Below the pieces are notes generated by a model that was given only the letters and a program-made list of their open reading frames with translations, had not been told where the DNA came from and ran no database searches. Both the position numbers and the translations under genes were made by a program. Shown in pieces: positions 1 to 10,900 of a stretch of 64,000 nucleotides of DNA (its first letter is position 1; every line of letters begins with the position of its first letter). The stretch is from Parabacteroides timonensis (GTDB taxonomy: Bacteria > Bacteroidota > Bacteroidia > Bacteroidales > Tannerellaceae). Where the stretch lies: the NCBI RefSeq assembly GCF_900128505.1, contig NZ_LT669940.1, forward strand, positions 168,488 to 232,487, written 5' to 3'.

Positions 1-682
1 CCGTGAAGCAATGGTCGTTCTTATCGCGGATTACTTCGAATTCAATTTCTTTCCAGCCTTTCAATGATTCTTCTACCAGGATCTGTGAAGAATAAGCGAA
101 AGCGCTTTCAGCCAGCGTGCGCAGCTCTGCTTCGTCTTTGCAGATACCGCTACCCATACCTCCCAGAGCATAAGCAGAACGGATCATTACCGGGAAACCG
201 ATCTTGTAGGCAGCTTTCACTGCATCTTCCATCGTTTCAACAGCCTGGCTTATCGGAGTTTTTACGTCGATTTCATTCAGTTTCTTTACAAACAGGTCGC
301 GGTCTTCTGTATACATGATAGCTTCAACAGAAGTACCCAGTACCTTTACACCATATTTGGCGAGTGTGCCGCTGGTGTATAACTGAGTTCCGCAGTTCAG
401 GGCAGTCTGGCCACCAAAAGCCAGCAGGATTCCGTCCGGTTGTTCTTTTTTGATTACTTCTTCAACAAAATACGGAGTGATAGGCAGGAAGTACACCTTG
501 TCTGCTACCCCTTCGGATGTTTGAATAGTTGCAATGTTCGGATTCAGCAATACGGTACTGATACCTTCTTCTTTCAGTGCCTTTAATGCTTGTGAACCAG
601 AGTAGTCAAACTCTCCGGCCTGTCCGATCTTCAGGGCACCCGAGCCCAGAACAATCACCTTTTTGATTCCAATTTTCGACAT
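1..682 (-). CDS. carB: Carbamoyl-phosphate synthase large subunit, N-terminal part (runs off window)
   Basis: The minus-strand frame starting at the ATG at 682 reads MSKIGIKKVIVLGSGALKIG and continues to the window edge. It shows the typical N-terminal carboxyphosphate domain: GQAGEFDYSGSQA, LNPNIATIQT and the FGGQTALNCG loop, then the ATP-grasp segment with SAYALGGMGSG. The enzyme uses glutamine-derived ammonia, bicarbonate and two ATP to make carbamoyl phosphate for pyrimidine and arginine synthesis. About 227 of roughly 1070 residues are present. No carA lies immediately upstream; the next gene is an unrelated membrane protein. A promoter, a short leader ORF and a terminator precede the start, suggesting attenuation. 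Confidence 0.95.
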   Translation of the reverse strand, partial: MSKIGIKKVIVLGSGALKIGQAGEFDYSGSQALKALKEEGISTVLLNPNIATIQTSEGVADKVYFLPITPYFVEEVIKKEQPDGILLAFGGQTALNCGTQLYTSGTLAKYGVKVLGTSVEAIMYTEDRDLFVKKLNEIDVKTPISQAVETMEDAVKAAYKIGFPVMIRSAYALGGMGSGICKDEAELRTLAESAFAYSSQILVEESLKGWKEIEFEVIRDKNDHCFT

Positions 683-758
683 AGTAATTGGGTTGTTTTG
701 TTTATTAATTGATTTTATAGAATGTTATACCTTCATATTATCGCTATCCGCGGGACAC

Positions 759-792
759 AAAAAAAATGCGTTAGTAAAAATAACCAACGCAT
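759..792 (-). terminator. Intrinsic terminator inside the carB leader (probable attenuator)
   Basis: On the minus strand ATGCGTT (792-786) pairs with AACGCAT (772-766), extended by three more pairs, and is followed by eight T residues (766-759). It lies 76 nt before the carB start, downstream of a good promoter, and begins 2 nt after the stop codon of a short leader ORF. That position fits an attenuator better than a terminator of the gene ending at 1063. Confidence 0.75.
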
Positions 793-793
793 C

Positions 794-898
794 TTATATT
801 ACCAAATGATAATCCCGTAAAGTAAAGAAATGAGCCTCAATGTCCGGCGTTGAACCGGAAATAAACATCGGATTACACTTATGTATCTTATTCGTCAT
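794..898 (-). CDS. Putative 34-aa leader peptide of carB
   Basis: Starting at the ATG at 898, 34 codons end in TAA at 796-794, immediately before the terminator stem. The start is preceded by GAGGAAGAG (911-903) at suitable spacing, which is unusual for this phylum. The coding strand near the end is U-rich, with Phe-Phe-Thr-Leu-Arg-Asp-Tyr-His-Leu codons. By analogy with the enterobacterial pyrBI leader, a ribosome close behind RNA polymerase would mask the hairpin. I do not recognise the peptide; function is inferred from layout only. Confidence 0.45.
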   Translation of the reverse strand: MTNKIHKCNPMFISGSTPDIEAHFFTLRDYHLVI

Positions 899-923
899 GA
901 AACTCTTCCTCGCAAAATTTCGG

Positions 924-954
924 CAAAGATAGGGGATATAATTTGAATGTGCAA
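924..954 (-). promoter_or_regulatory. Bacteroidetes-type promoter for carB leader
   Basis: On the minus strand, TTGC (954-951) is followed by a 19-nt spacer and TATCTTTG (931-924), an exact match to the TAnnTTTG -7 consensus. Transcription would start near 919, just before the leader ORF. Confidence 0.7.
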
Positions 955-1062
955 TAAAATAGGAGGGAATCGTGGTTTAAAAATTGTACTCATAATTACG
1001 TTGTATTAATGGAAACTTGTTTATAAAAAGGAAATGGTGTTGCTTGTCCGATATTCTGTTTG

Positions 1063-2892
1063 TTATTTATTCTTGATTATTGTATATTGAAGAAGCTTGT
1101 TTACGTCTTCCTTCATTAATTTAATAGTTTTCGATTGATCCTTGGGCTGTCTGGTAAGAACAGAGTAGGCCGCTAACCTGAGTTTATCGGGTTGGTAATA
1201 AGAATCGTCCGAATATAACTTTGTCAGTAGATAATAGGTGTCAATCTTTTCCGGCAGGATATGCAGGCATTGTAATAAATACTTCTCGGCTTGCTCATAA
1301 AGACCCAGCTGTTGGTAACTTTCTGCCAGTATGTAATAGAATTCCGGATTGGCACTTAGCCGGATTGCTTGGTGACTCCAGACGATAGCATCCGAATATT
1401 GTTTACACTGTAACAGGCATCTGGCTCCTTCCTGCAGGAATTCGACCCGGTGGTTGAGACGTGGATATAAACACTGGTATCCTTGTGTGGCCACCTGTTG
1501 TTCATTTTGCTGTTTGAGCAGTCGTAATGTTTTCCATTCTTTATAAGAATCGTAATAACCTCTTTGACCGAAAAATAGCATGCAGGCGGCTAATGCTGCA
1601 AAAGTTCCGATGTAGGGAAATGTTTTCGGGGAAGGTTTTTGCAACTTACCGGGTATTGTTACACAAATAGCCGAGAAGAATAATAGTAATACCCAAAACG
1701 ACGGTAATTGTAACGGATAAGAATACATTGAGAAAAAGAGCAAAGCGATAATGCTTCCCGTCGCTCCGATCTGTTTGTTTTTTAGTCCGTAATAAAGGCT
1801 GAACCCGATCCACAAAGAGAAAAGTAACAGTCCGGCGATTCCGAATTCGAGTCCCATCTGCAGATACTCGTTGAATGCAAATCTCGGACAACAGGCAGCC
1901 TGCCGTTCCATGTCGGAAGCTTTTCCGGATGAAAAGTAGTCGGCTTGCGTCTTCGCATAGGATGTGGAAAAACCTCCCAGGCCTGTTCCTGTCACAGGTT
2001 GTTCCAAGATTGCTTTGGTTGTTACGTTCCACATCAGTAGGCGACTGGCCGATTGGTCCGGGTGGATAAAACTACCCAGAGTGGGTAATCCTGCAATGCC
2101 CAGGAATAATAAAGCACAAACGATCACGACAGTCTTACTGTGCATTATTACTCTTTGTTTCAGGATTTTCCAACCGGATTTGCGTAAAAAGAATACCCAG
2201 CAGCAGGAGGCAACGGCGGCTAGCCATGCAGGACGGCTTGCTCCTCCCGGGAGGGCGATCAGGATGATTAGTATACCGATGACTGACAGGTAAAACAACA
2301 TGGTTCTGGTTTCCCACCATGCTATTTTATCGCAATCACGGAATCGCAGGGCCAGGTTCAGGCATAAAGGGAGTACGATTGCCAGATAACCGGAAAACGG
2401 ACCGGGATTAAAAATCAGTCCGCTGCCATTAAACAGTGGATGGTCTTCCGCCGGGTTACCGTGTATATGCCCCATTCCCCACATCGCTTCAAACATGCCG
2501 GTCGATATAATGATCGAAATGAAAAAGAGCCTGAGCTCGGGATGTGTCTGTATGACAGCTCGTAACATAAACCATAGCATGGTCAGTTGACCGACAAAGA
2601 GCAATCTTTCCGGTTGTGGGTTCAACTCACGGTCGTAGGTGATCAGAATCAGTCCGGTGAAGAGAAGTAGCAGTCCGTCAGGTAGTGTGAATGTGAAACA
2701 ACTTTTTTTGATGGTGGCTTCCATAAAAAATACACTGAAGGCAAGTAATAAAACAGCGAAATGGAACCAGAAAATTTTGCCGGCGATAGTTCCTTCTGCA
2801 ATGTCAGGATTGGCGGCAAATACAATGCATAATAGTAACGCTCCACTCGTAGAGAGGGATAATAGCCGTAGGTACTTGAATAAAATTTTCAT
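1063..2892 (-). CDS. O-antigen ligase/polymerase-like membrane protein with C-terminal TPR
   Basis: This 609-residue protein begins with about ten to twelve hydrophobic segments (residues 1-440) and ends in a soluble helical part with TPR-like repeats (about 470-590, e.g. FYYILAESYQQLGLYEQAEK). The central TGTGLGGFSTSYA and FNEYLQMGLEFGIAGLLLF stretches resemble the Wzy_C/WaaL region. The homologue at 12201-14036 is alignable over its whole length, and a more distant one lies at 30050-32134. The two others sit in peptide gene clusters, so a role in glycan ligation is uncertain. The ATG at 2892 gives a sensible N terminus. It stands alone here, upstream of the carB leader. Confidence 0.75.
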   Translation of the reverse strand: MKILFKYLRLLSLSTSGALLLCIVFAANPDIAEGTIAGKIFWFHFAVLLLAFSVFFMEATIKKSCFTFTLPDGLLLLFTGLILITYDRELNPQPERLLFVGQLTMLWFMLRAVIQTHPELRLFFISIIISTGMFEAMWGMGHIHGNPAEDHPLFNGSGLIFNPGPFSGYLAIVLPLCLNLALRFRDCDKIAWWETRTMLFYLSVIGILIILIALPGGASRPAWLAAVASCCWVFFLRKSGWKILKQRVIMHSKTVVIVCALLFLGIAGLPTLGSFIHPDQSASRLLMWNVTTKAILEQPVTGTGLGGFSTSYAKTQADYFSSGKASDMERQAACCPRFAFNEYLQMGLEFGIAGLLLFSLWIGFSLYYGLKNKQIGATGSIIALLFFSMYSYPLQLPSFWVLLLFFSAICVTIPGKLQKPSPKTFPYIGTFAALAACMLFFGQRGYYDSYKEWKTLRLLKQQNEQQVATQGYQCLYPRLNHRVEFLQEGARCLLQCKQYSDAIVWSHQAIRLSANPEFYYILAESYQQLGLYEQAEKYLLQCLHILPEKIDTYYLLTKLYSDDSYYQPDKLRLAAYSVLTRQPKDQSKTIKLMKEDVNKLLQYTIIKNK

Positions 2893-2956
2893 CTTTAATT
2901 TATTTTAGGGTGATATCGGACTCTGCTTTTTGTTTATGAAAATCGATAACTACCTT

Positions 2957-2992
2957 TTCCGGTTATTACATTAATGGATGTAAATTCCGGAA
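2957..2992. promoter_or_regulatory. Imperfect dyad upstream of ligase-like gene
   Basis: TTCCGG (2957-2962) and CCGGAA (2987-2992) form an outer pair, and TTACAT (2966-2971) and ATGTAA (2978-2983) an inner pair. The element lies between a possible -7 box, TAATTTTG on the minus strand (3118-3111), and the start at 2892, so it may be an operator or a leader hairpin. No other gene is seen in 2893-3161. Confidence 0.3.
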
Positions 2993-3161
2993 GAAGATCG
3001 ATGAAAAAACAAGTTGTGACGTTCTCTTTAGTGCTACTTCTTAGCTCTTAGATTAAACACGCAGAGGACAAGAAGGGTTTGAAAAAATAACAATTTGTCC
3101 ATTGATATCGCAAAATTAGGAAAGAAAATAGTTTCAGATGGTCTAAATAGGTTCAAGATGG

Positions 3162-6100
3162 TTATTTTTTTAAGGTAAAAATAGGAAGGTAAATAAAGAT
3201 TCCGGCAATCGACATAGCTAGCCCTCCGATCGTACCGGCTGCCAGTGGAAACCAAAATGCTTCTTTATCGGGACCTAACATAAACGGAATGAATCCCAGA
3301 ATAGTGGAAATCACAGTAAGGAAAATTGGTGTTATTTTTGCATTCCATGCTTTCAGGTAAATGCGCCAGAGTGGCATCGAGGGTTTTGCTTCGCGTAGCT
3401 GATTGAATTCGTTCAATACATAGATGCTGGCATTTACCGTAATACCGCATAATAAAACGAATGAAGCAAATCCTCCCTGGTCGAAGTTTAACTTGAACCA
3501 ATAAAACGTCAGGAATACGCCGATATAGGAGATCGGTATCACGCAGATGACGGCTAATGGTTGTTTCAAAGAGTTAAACAGGATACTGGTAGTAAAGAAA
3601 ATGATTACGATAATAAGCAACAATAACAGATATTGTTTATTATCTTTCGTGTTCCAATCCCAGTAATAGCTTTCCGACTTGGCTGTATAACCCATAGGGA
3701 GCGAAGCATTGAATTCCTTCAATACACGTTCCTGTATCTTGTTCCCCTGGTTGGATGCACCGATATATTCGTATTGCAGGCAAAGCCGGTATTGCTGGTT
3801 TACCTTGGCTACTTTCTGCGGCATCTGTCCTTTTTCCACAGTTGCCAGTTCTGCTAATTTATAAGACTTGTCTTTGACGGTTTGAGGCACATATTGCATA
3901 CTCCAGATATCATAATCCTTTGCTTGTCGGGAACTTAGTTTCAGCTTTTCCACTTCATTGTCGACAACAATCGTTCCGCTATAAATATCTTTTCCGAATA
4001 CCGGATTCAATGAGGCGAACAACTCGATCGGCAGAATGCTCTCTTGGGCCATCCGTGCTTTGTTCAGGTTGAAGTAGAACTCTTGGTAATCGTCTTTCCA
4101 CCAGGAGAATTCGGAGTTGATAAGCACTTCCTTGATACGTCGGAAGGTGAGAAGTTTGCCTTTTAATTGTTCGGCCCATTCGTATAACTCGTCGTAATTA
4201 TATCCGAACATTTCGATCCTGAATGACCCGGCTCCTTCCCGTACATCATTGCTGAACCCCTGATCCTGAAGACCGTATACTCCCCAGCTACCGCCGCCCA
4301 GTTCTAAAGCTTTACTGATGATCTTGCTTTTCAGGGTGTAAGGGAAGCCGCTCCGTTCGGCAGCTTTGGTGAAGTATATGCGTATACCTGCCTGACGGGC
4401 ACTGTATACATTTGTCTGGAACTGGCGTATATCCTTGAATGTACTCAGGTAAGCCTCCATACGGGTCATCAGTTGGTTCATCTGTTCCAACGTAGTACCG
4501 TTGGGTAGGGAGGCTGTGACGGATAGAACCGTTTCATCGTTGCGGGTAAAGTAACTACCTTCATACACTTTCTGCACAAAAAGCCGTAAAGTTCCTCCCA
4601 ACGCTTTGTCTATGATGGGTTTTACCTTTTCTTTATAGGTATCCCCGGATACAATCTTGTTGTATTTTTCGATGAATAGCGAGTCGGTAGCCGTGTAAAC
4701 TTTGTCTTTACCATCCATTTCTATTTTTTCAGGCAACAGGAAGATCGGTAATCCGAATGCTAGGACTAACACTACACAAGCAGTCTTTTTCCATCGGCAA
4801 AGGAAATCGATCTGTGCATGGTAATAGCGGTTGAAATAGACCGGATACCGCTTAAGAACTCTGTTACCCCATATTTTGAACCGATTGAATCGGCCACTCT
4901 CCTGGCTTTCGGATAATAGGGCTTTTTGCTTTATATTTTTCTTTTGTCCCAATCCCAGTTTGTCTATCATGGCAGGAACAAAGAACAGGGCAACAGCCAG
5001 CGATACAGCCAGATTAATAATCACCACAGCTGCGAAATCCTGTAAATTCAATCGTATTTTTTCATCGAGGAAGAAAATAATCACCAATGCTCCGATCGTA
5101 GTCAGAGTGGCTGCCAGGATAGAAAGGAAAGCTTTCCGGTTATGGCGGTTACGTATATGGTCGGTCATCACGATCGTATTGTCGATCACCAGGCTTAAAG
5201 ATATGGTGACACCGGCCAGCGAATAAAGTTGCATCTCCAGCTTTGCCAGGTAAAAGAAGATGACGGCAATGCAGAGGTTTACACTCAGGCTGACAACGAT
5301 CAGGAACAGGTAACGAACATTCCGGGTGATCAATAGAACGAATAAAAGCAGGATCAGGATAGTCAATCCGGTACGTAAATATATTTTGTCCAACTCGTTG
5401 TGGATGAATTCCGTAGCGTCATAACTCGTGTGTATCTCATAGCCTTGCGGCAGTAACTGACGGATATGATTCATCTCCTGTTTTACCTGTTCTGCCAGTT
5501 TCAACTGGTTTGCCGTTTCTTCCGCCTGAATGGATAGGTAAATGGAATTCAATCCGTTGATACGATAATAACTTTGTGGAGCCTCTTCCTGGCGGGTTAC
5601 TTTCAGTAGTTGGTCCAGACGGATTAGTTTTCCTTCTTTATTGGTGACTGTGATATAAGATGCGTCAAAACCATCCCGGCTATCTTCCGGTATCAGGGCG
5701 AGGCGGATCCATTCCTCCTGTCCATTCGTCTCTACATTCCCTGTTCCGAGAAACTCTTTGTTATAGTATTGACTGATGGCAGTTTGTATATCGCTGGTGG
5801 TAATTCCGAGTGAAACCAGTTGGCGGCTGTCGTACTCTAATCGCCATTCCATCGGCGTAGCTCCCCGTACATCTATCCTGTAAATTCCCGGAATGCTGGC
5901 TAGGCGCGGTTTGATCTGATCTTCTGCAAACCGCTGGATAAAGATTGGGGTTGCTGCGGCATTTAAAGTATATGTCATGAAAGGTCCGGACTCCTTGTCA
6001 TCCGGGCGGCTCATTTCCAGGATCGGATAACTAAGTCCGTCAGGCAGGCTTGGCCAGGTCTGTCGGACGATGGTGGAGGCTTCAAAGCGGGCGGCATCGA

Positions 6101-6395
6101 TATTGGTATGCTTATCCAGTTCTACGGTCACATATCCCCATCCGTTACCGGAAGTCGAATTGATCTCCTTGATCCCTTTGATGCGTGCAAGCATTGCTTC
6201 CAGACGAGAAGTCACTTCCATTTCGATCACGCGTGCCGAATTGCCGGGCATATTATAACTGATAGTCAGCCGGGGCAATGTGCGTGAAGGCGATAGCTTG
6301 ATGGGCAGTAAAGGAATGAATGTTATTCCTGCCAAAGCTATGCAGAGGAAAACGACAATAATCGTAAAGGATGATATTTTAGGAGATGAACTCAT
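3162..6395 (-). CDS. RND efflux permease, second copy of operon
   Basis: This 1077-residue AcrB/HAE-type inner-membrane proton antiporter has an N-terminal helix, a large periplasmic porter domain, helices 2-6 with GVTISLSLVIDNTIVMTDHI (the acidic relay region), a second periplasmic domain and helices 8-12 (ending FIYLPIFTLKK). It is the last gene of a four-gene operon: adaptor 12109-11030, permease 11009-7923, outer-membrane factor 7903-6425, then this gene after 29 nt. Its sequence differs strongly from the first permease, so the two may form a heteromeric pump or separate pumps sharing one adaptor and one channel. Substrate cannot be told. Confidence 0.92.
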   Translation of the reverse strand: MSSSPKISSFTIIVVFLCIALAGITFIPLLPIKLSPSRTLPRLTISYNMPGNSARVIEMEVTSRLEAMLARIKGIKEINSTSGNGWGYVTVELDKHTNIDAARFEASTIVRQTWPSLPDGLSYPILEMSRPDDKESGPFMTYTLNAAATPIFIQRFAEDQIKPRLASIPGIYRIDVRGATPMEWRLEYDSRQLVSLGITTSDIQTAISQYYNKEFLGTGNVETNGQEEWIRLALIPEDSRDGFDASYITVTNKEGKLIRLDQLLKVTRQEEAPQSYYRINGLNSIYLSIQAEETANQLKLAEQVKQEMNHIRQLLPQGYEIHTSYDATEFIHNELDKIYLRTGLTILILLLFVLLITRNVRYLFLIVVSLSVNLCIAVIFFYLAKLEMQLYSLAGVTISLSLVIDNTIVMTDHIRNRHNRKAFLSILAATLTTIGALVIIFFLDEKIRLNLQDFAAVVIINLAVSLAVALFFVPAMIDKLGLGQKKNIKQKALLSESQESGRFNRFKIWGNRVLKRYPVYFNRYYHAQIDFLCRWKKTACVVLVLAFGLPIFLLPEKIEMDGKDKVYTATDSLFIEKYNKIVSGDTYKEKVKPIIDKALGGTLRLFVQKVYEGSYFTRNDETVLSVTASLPNGTTLEQMNQLMTRMEAYLSTFKDIRQFQTNVYSARQAGIRIYFTKAAERSGFPYTLKSKIISKALELGGGSWGVYGLQDQGFSNDVREGAGSFRIEMFGYNYDELYEWAEQLKGKLLTFRRIKEVLINSEFSWWKDDYQEFYFNLNKARMAQESILPIELFASLNPVFGKDIYSGTIVVDNEVEKLKLSSRQAKDYDIWSMQYVPQTVKDKSYKLAELATVEKGQMPQKVAKVNQQYRLCLQYEYIGASNQGNKIQERVLKEFNASLPMGYTAKSESYYWDWNTKDNKQYLLLLLIIVIIFFTTSILFNSLKQPLAVICVIPISYIGVFLTFYWFKLNFDQGGFASFVLLCGITVNASIYVLNEFNQLREAKPSMPLWRIYLKAWNAKITPIFLTVISTILGFIPFMLGPDKEAFWFPLAAGTIGGLAMSIAGIFIYLPIFTLKK

Positions 6396-6424
6396 TTTAT
6401 AGCTATTTTCTTACTACGGGAAAA

Positions 6425-7903
6425 TTATAACTCGTTCCGATAATCAAATTCATTCGACAAGGAAATCCCGGTCTCGAAATCATGTAATGTCAGCTTCCTT
6501 ATCTTAAAATAACTCAGCCAATAGTTTTGCAACGCCGAGATATAGTTACGCTGTGCCTCCTGTTGGCGGTTCAACGACAAAGTCAAGCTGTTGATATCCG
6601 CTTTCCCGATCATAAACCGCTGCTTGGTCTCTGCGTATGCCATGACTGCCAGGTCGAGCACTTCTTCAGCACTACTGATCAGGTGCTGTTGAATATTAAA
6701 ATCACCGACTGTCATGATCACATCCTCTTCCACGGTCAATTCTTCCTGGCGGGCGGATATTTGAGCTACGTTCAGATTGTTTTTGGCAATATTATGTTTC
6801 CCTTTCCGTACGCCCCAGTCTATCAGGGGGATGGAGATCGATACGGAAACAACATCCTGTTGCAACGGATCACGGTAAGCATTTTTCAATTTGCTTGACA
6901 CCTGGTTAAAACCGATGCTGGCATTGACGGAAGCATTGAACATAGCCTCCTTTTTTGTCTTGTCCACTTGTTGTTCCGCTTCCAGCACCTCTTGTTTCAG
7001 GTCGAGAAATTTAGGGTTATTCTCCCGGGCAAGCGTTAATGCTTCATCTACCGATATCTGCATATCTTTCGGACGTCCGGGCAAGCGTAACCGGATTTCC
7101 GTATTTTTGTCGAAGTTGAGGAAAGAGGCAAGGCTGAACATGGCTCTTTTGAGGGCTATATCTGCATTTTGCAATGTGTTGCGTGCATTGACGGCATCCA
7201 GTTTCAAGGTCAGTAGTTCTGCCTTGTCGATAGAGGCTATCTTATGTCGCTCCTGTCCTGTCCGGTAGAGAGTATCGGTCGAAGCGACATTCTCTTTGGC
7301 CAAATCGTATTCGGCCTGTGCCATTGCCAGTTGGAAGAAGTAGGTGGTGGCCTGTTCGCTGATGTTTTCTATATTGTATAACAATTCCTTTTTAGCGATC
7401 TCATATTTCAGCGGTTCGATCTTTCGCTCCCACCGGAAAGGATTATAGCCTAAAAGATCCTGGCTATAACCTATTCTTATAGGAATAGTCGTGAATTGAT
7501 TATACGTATTTTCCCCGAAGTTACGCATATATCCCAGGTCCGAATCCAGAAAGAAGGTACCTCCCAGTAAGTCGAAATTCTGCTTGACCCTAAGATTACC
7601 ACTGGCATAGAATGACTGTTGAGTACGATATTCTTCCACGTTTTTATCGTAATTATACCGCTTCGTAATATCCCGGTAATACTGTGCCGGTGTCAGGTTC
7701 AATGTCAGGCTCGGTAGTCTTCCTGCCTTGAATGTTCTGTATTGCCAGTATCCGGCCAGATACATGTTCTTTGTCCTGAATGCCTCCAGCGAACTGTCTG
7801 CTGCCAGAGAGATCGTCCGTTCCAGCGACAGCGTCAGTGTCTGTGCATGTAGGGCGGTGGAGGTAAATAACAGGAATGACAATATTATCTTATATATCTT
7901 CAT
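6425..7903 (-). CDS. TolC-family outer-membrane efflux protein
   Basis: The likely start is the ATG at 7903, giving MKIYKIILSFLLFTSTALHA as a clean signal peptide; upstream in-frame codons would overlap the preceding permease gene. The protein has about 492 residues with long heptad-rich helices (e.g. SVDEALTLARENNPKFLDL) in two repeats, as in outer-membrane factor trimers that form the exit duct. It lies between the two RND permeases, 19 nt after the first and 29 nt before the second. Confidence 0.9.
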   Translation of the reverse strand: MKIYKIILSFLLFTSTALHAQTLTLSLERTISLAADSSLEAFRTKNMYLAGYWQYRTFKAGRLPSLTLNLTPAQYYRDITKRYNYDKNVEEYRTQQSFYASGNLRVKQNFDLLGGTFFLDSDLGYMRNFGENTYNQFTTIPIRIGYSQDLLGYNPFRWERKIEPLKYEIAKKELLYNIENISEQATTYFFQLAMAQAEYDLAKENVASTDTLYRTGQERHKIASIDKAELLTLKLDAVNARNTLQNADIALKRAMFSLASFLNFDKNTEIRLRLPGRPKDMQISVDEALTLARENNPKFLDLKQEVLEAEQQVDKTKKEAMFNASVNASIGFNQVSSKLKNAYRDPLQQDVVSVSISIPLIDWGVRKGKHNIAKNNLNVAQISARQEELTVEEDVIMTVGDFNIQQHLISSAEEVLDLAVMAYAETKQRFMIGKADINSLTLSLNRQQEAQRNYISALQNYWLSYFKIRKLTLHDFETGISLSNEFDYRNEL

Positions 7904-7922
7904 AACGGCATTATATAATTCG

Positions 7923-10900
7923 TTAAACTTCAGTTTGTTTTTCGGTAACATCATGTTTCCGGTAGATGTACCAGTAAATCAATGGAATGATGAACAGACT
8001 GACTGCGGTACCGACCAGCATCGCAGAGATCATTGCGATAGATAACGGCTTTTGCAACTCACTACCCATATCGAATGTAAACAACAAAGGTACCATACCG
8101 AATATCGTAGTCAGTGATGTCATGATGATTGGACGCAGACGGCGACGACCGGCCTCGTGTATCGCTTCCATCAACGGGACTCCCTCTTTCCTCAGCTCAT
8201 TGATCATGTCAATTTTCAGAATGGAGTCGTTGATCACAATACCGCAAGTCACCACAATACCGATGGCACTCATCAGGTTAATGGTATGCCCGCATATCCA
8301 GAGTATCAGTAAAGCCGCAGCTACGTCGATCGGTATTTCAAGCAACAGGATCAACGGTTGCAGGAAACTCTCAAACTGGGCTGCCAGGATAAAATACATC
8401 AACAGGAGTGAAATAAACAAGATCACTACCAGTTCATTCAACATTTTCTGGTTGGAAAAGAAACTACCGGAAAAGTCGATTTCCCAATTCTGTCCGCTTA
8501 GTTGTTTTACGTTGTCCATCAGCTGCTCCGGCTTTTGGATATTATAGAAGCTAAACGGGATATACTCACCGTTTTTCCCGGCTGTTATCGTTTTGAGGTC
8601 TTCTCCCTGGGTCACCTTGATCAATGATTGCAACGGGATATATTGACTTTTACTGTCTTTGTCCGGTTGTGTTTGCACCAGTGTGTTTTGTAATACTTCA
8701 TTGATTGTCTGTCCGTCACCTGCCAATGCTATCGGAAGATATTGCTGGTAGGAGCGGAGGGTAGCAACTTCATTTTCTTTGAATGCCGTTTTCAGAAGAC
8801 GGTACACTTCATTATAATTGACATTATATAAGAGTAGTTTCTGTCTGTCGATCGAAATATTCAGCTGGTTGTCGAATGCCACTCCGACAGGCGCCTGACC
8901 GGTGGTCGTTTTCATTTCCGATTCCAGTTTTTGCAGTTCGAAGGCTTCCGGTGCTGTTGCTTTGTTACGTGTATAAAACTCAGCTACCACATCGGCTTCG
9001 CCTGTGACAAAGAGTTTTTCAAACACAGTGATAGGAGGAGAAAAAGAAAATACCGCCTGTGGATAATTGGTATCCAGCCATTGGGAAATCTTTTCCTGTA
9101 AGGGAGCAATGGCAGATGTTTTTTCCGTTCTGAAATACAACTCGGCTTCGGAGGCGGATAATTCACGGTCGCGATTCAATAAGAACTGTTGCTGTCCGAT
9201 ATAGGATGTATATTCTTTGACATCACCGGCTGTCTGGTTAAAAAGCCGGCTAACCCTGTCTTTATTCTCGTCGATATGAATATTCTCGTTCCATTCTATA
9301 TGAGCGATCAACTCGTTCTGGTCGATCTCCGGCATTCGCGTTTTCGGTACTTCATAGAAAAGGAAAACACAGAGAGGAAGAGTTAGGGCAGTGAGTATCA
9401 GACTCGCTTTTTTATGGCGGAAGGTGAAGTTGACACCTGCGTCATAAAAACCATACAATGCGCTGTCTTTGATCAGATTTTTTATCCTGCGGTTAAAACC
9501 GGTATGTTTGATGTCGGGGATACTGTAAACCAGCTTGTACAATACCGGAAGCAGCATGATACCGGTAAAATAAGAGACCAGCAATCCCACTGTTACGGCA
9601 AAAGCCTGGTCATAGAATATAGCTCCGGCAATACCACTCATAAATACCAGCGGAAAGAATACGGCGATTGTTGTAAAAGTGGAACTCAACATCGGAGTGA
9701 TTACTTCTGTTGTCCCTTTGGCGCATGCTTCGTCCAGAGAGAATCCTTTTGTCCGGTATTGCGTGATGTTTTCCGTTACGATAATCGAACTGTCTATCAT
9801 CATACCCAGAGCGAGGATCAGGCCTGACAGAGAGATGATGTTCAACGACATTTTGAATAAGTAAAAAAACAGGAAGCTGACGATGAGGCTGATTATCATA
9901 CTCAAACCGATCACGGCGGGTATTTTTATATCTCCCAGGAAGAGGATAGCCACGATACAGATAAAGATAAAACCTAATGTCAGGTTTTGCTTCAGGTTCG
10001 ACACCGAATAATCCAATAGCTCTGTCTGGTTGCGGCTGACACTGAATTCTATATCCGGGTATATGGTCTCAAAATAGTCTGTTATGCCTTCCAGCGCTTC
10101 TTTCATGTTGTCCATATTCTCGTCTGTTTGCTTGATTACGGCCAGTGTGACTGCCCGTTTTCCTCCGGCCAATGATGCCCCGGTCTCTTTTTCAGGGACA
10201 ACAGCGATTTTGGCCAGGTCCTTCAACTGGAATATGCGATCGTTTTTCCGGATATAAATGTTTTGCACATCCTCCGGTGTACGCAGTAGCGTAGAAAATT
10301 TGATATTATATTCGTAGTACCCGTCCCGCACGGTCATGCTTCCCGGTTCGATATTATTCGAGTTAAGTGCCGATTCCAGATCGTCCAGAGTAATCCCCGC
10401 CATTTCCAGTATCTTTATATCGGGTACAATCTGTAACTGCCGTTTTACCATTCCGGTGATATCCACCATGGCGACTTCCGGCAATTGTTCAATACGCCGT
10501 TTGATCACATTCTCGGCAAACTGGCAAAGGTCGAGGAAAGCAGCCTCGCTTTCACTTGACTTTCCGCTTTCATCGGATTTAAGTGTCAGGTTCAGGCAAA
10601 AGACCGGAATATCCGTAGCGCTGGCCTTGATTACCCGCGGACGTTCCACTTCGCGCGGAAGATAGTTCATGGCTGCGTCTATCTTTTCGTTCACTTCGAT
10701 AAAAGCCAGGTCCGTATTGGTTCCGAAGTCAAAATTCAGACGGATAATGCCGGAGCCGTCACGGGTCTCGCTATGGATATCCCGTAAGGCGGAAACCTGC
10801 ATCAGTTGTTGACGGATCGGTTTGACAACCGTGTTCTCCAGTTCGCGGGCAGATGTATTTTGTCCGGACACCTGTATCGTAATTTCCGGTATTGCAATAT

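Noticed and set aside
1063..2892. Assignment as a bona fide O-antigen polymerase
   Set aside because: No LPS or capsule genes are nearby, and its homologues sit with peptide genes; only a family-level name is justified.
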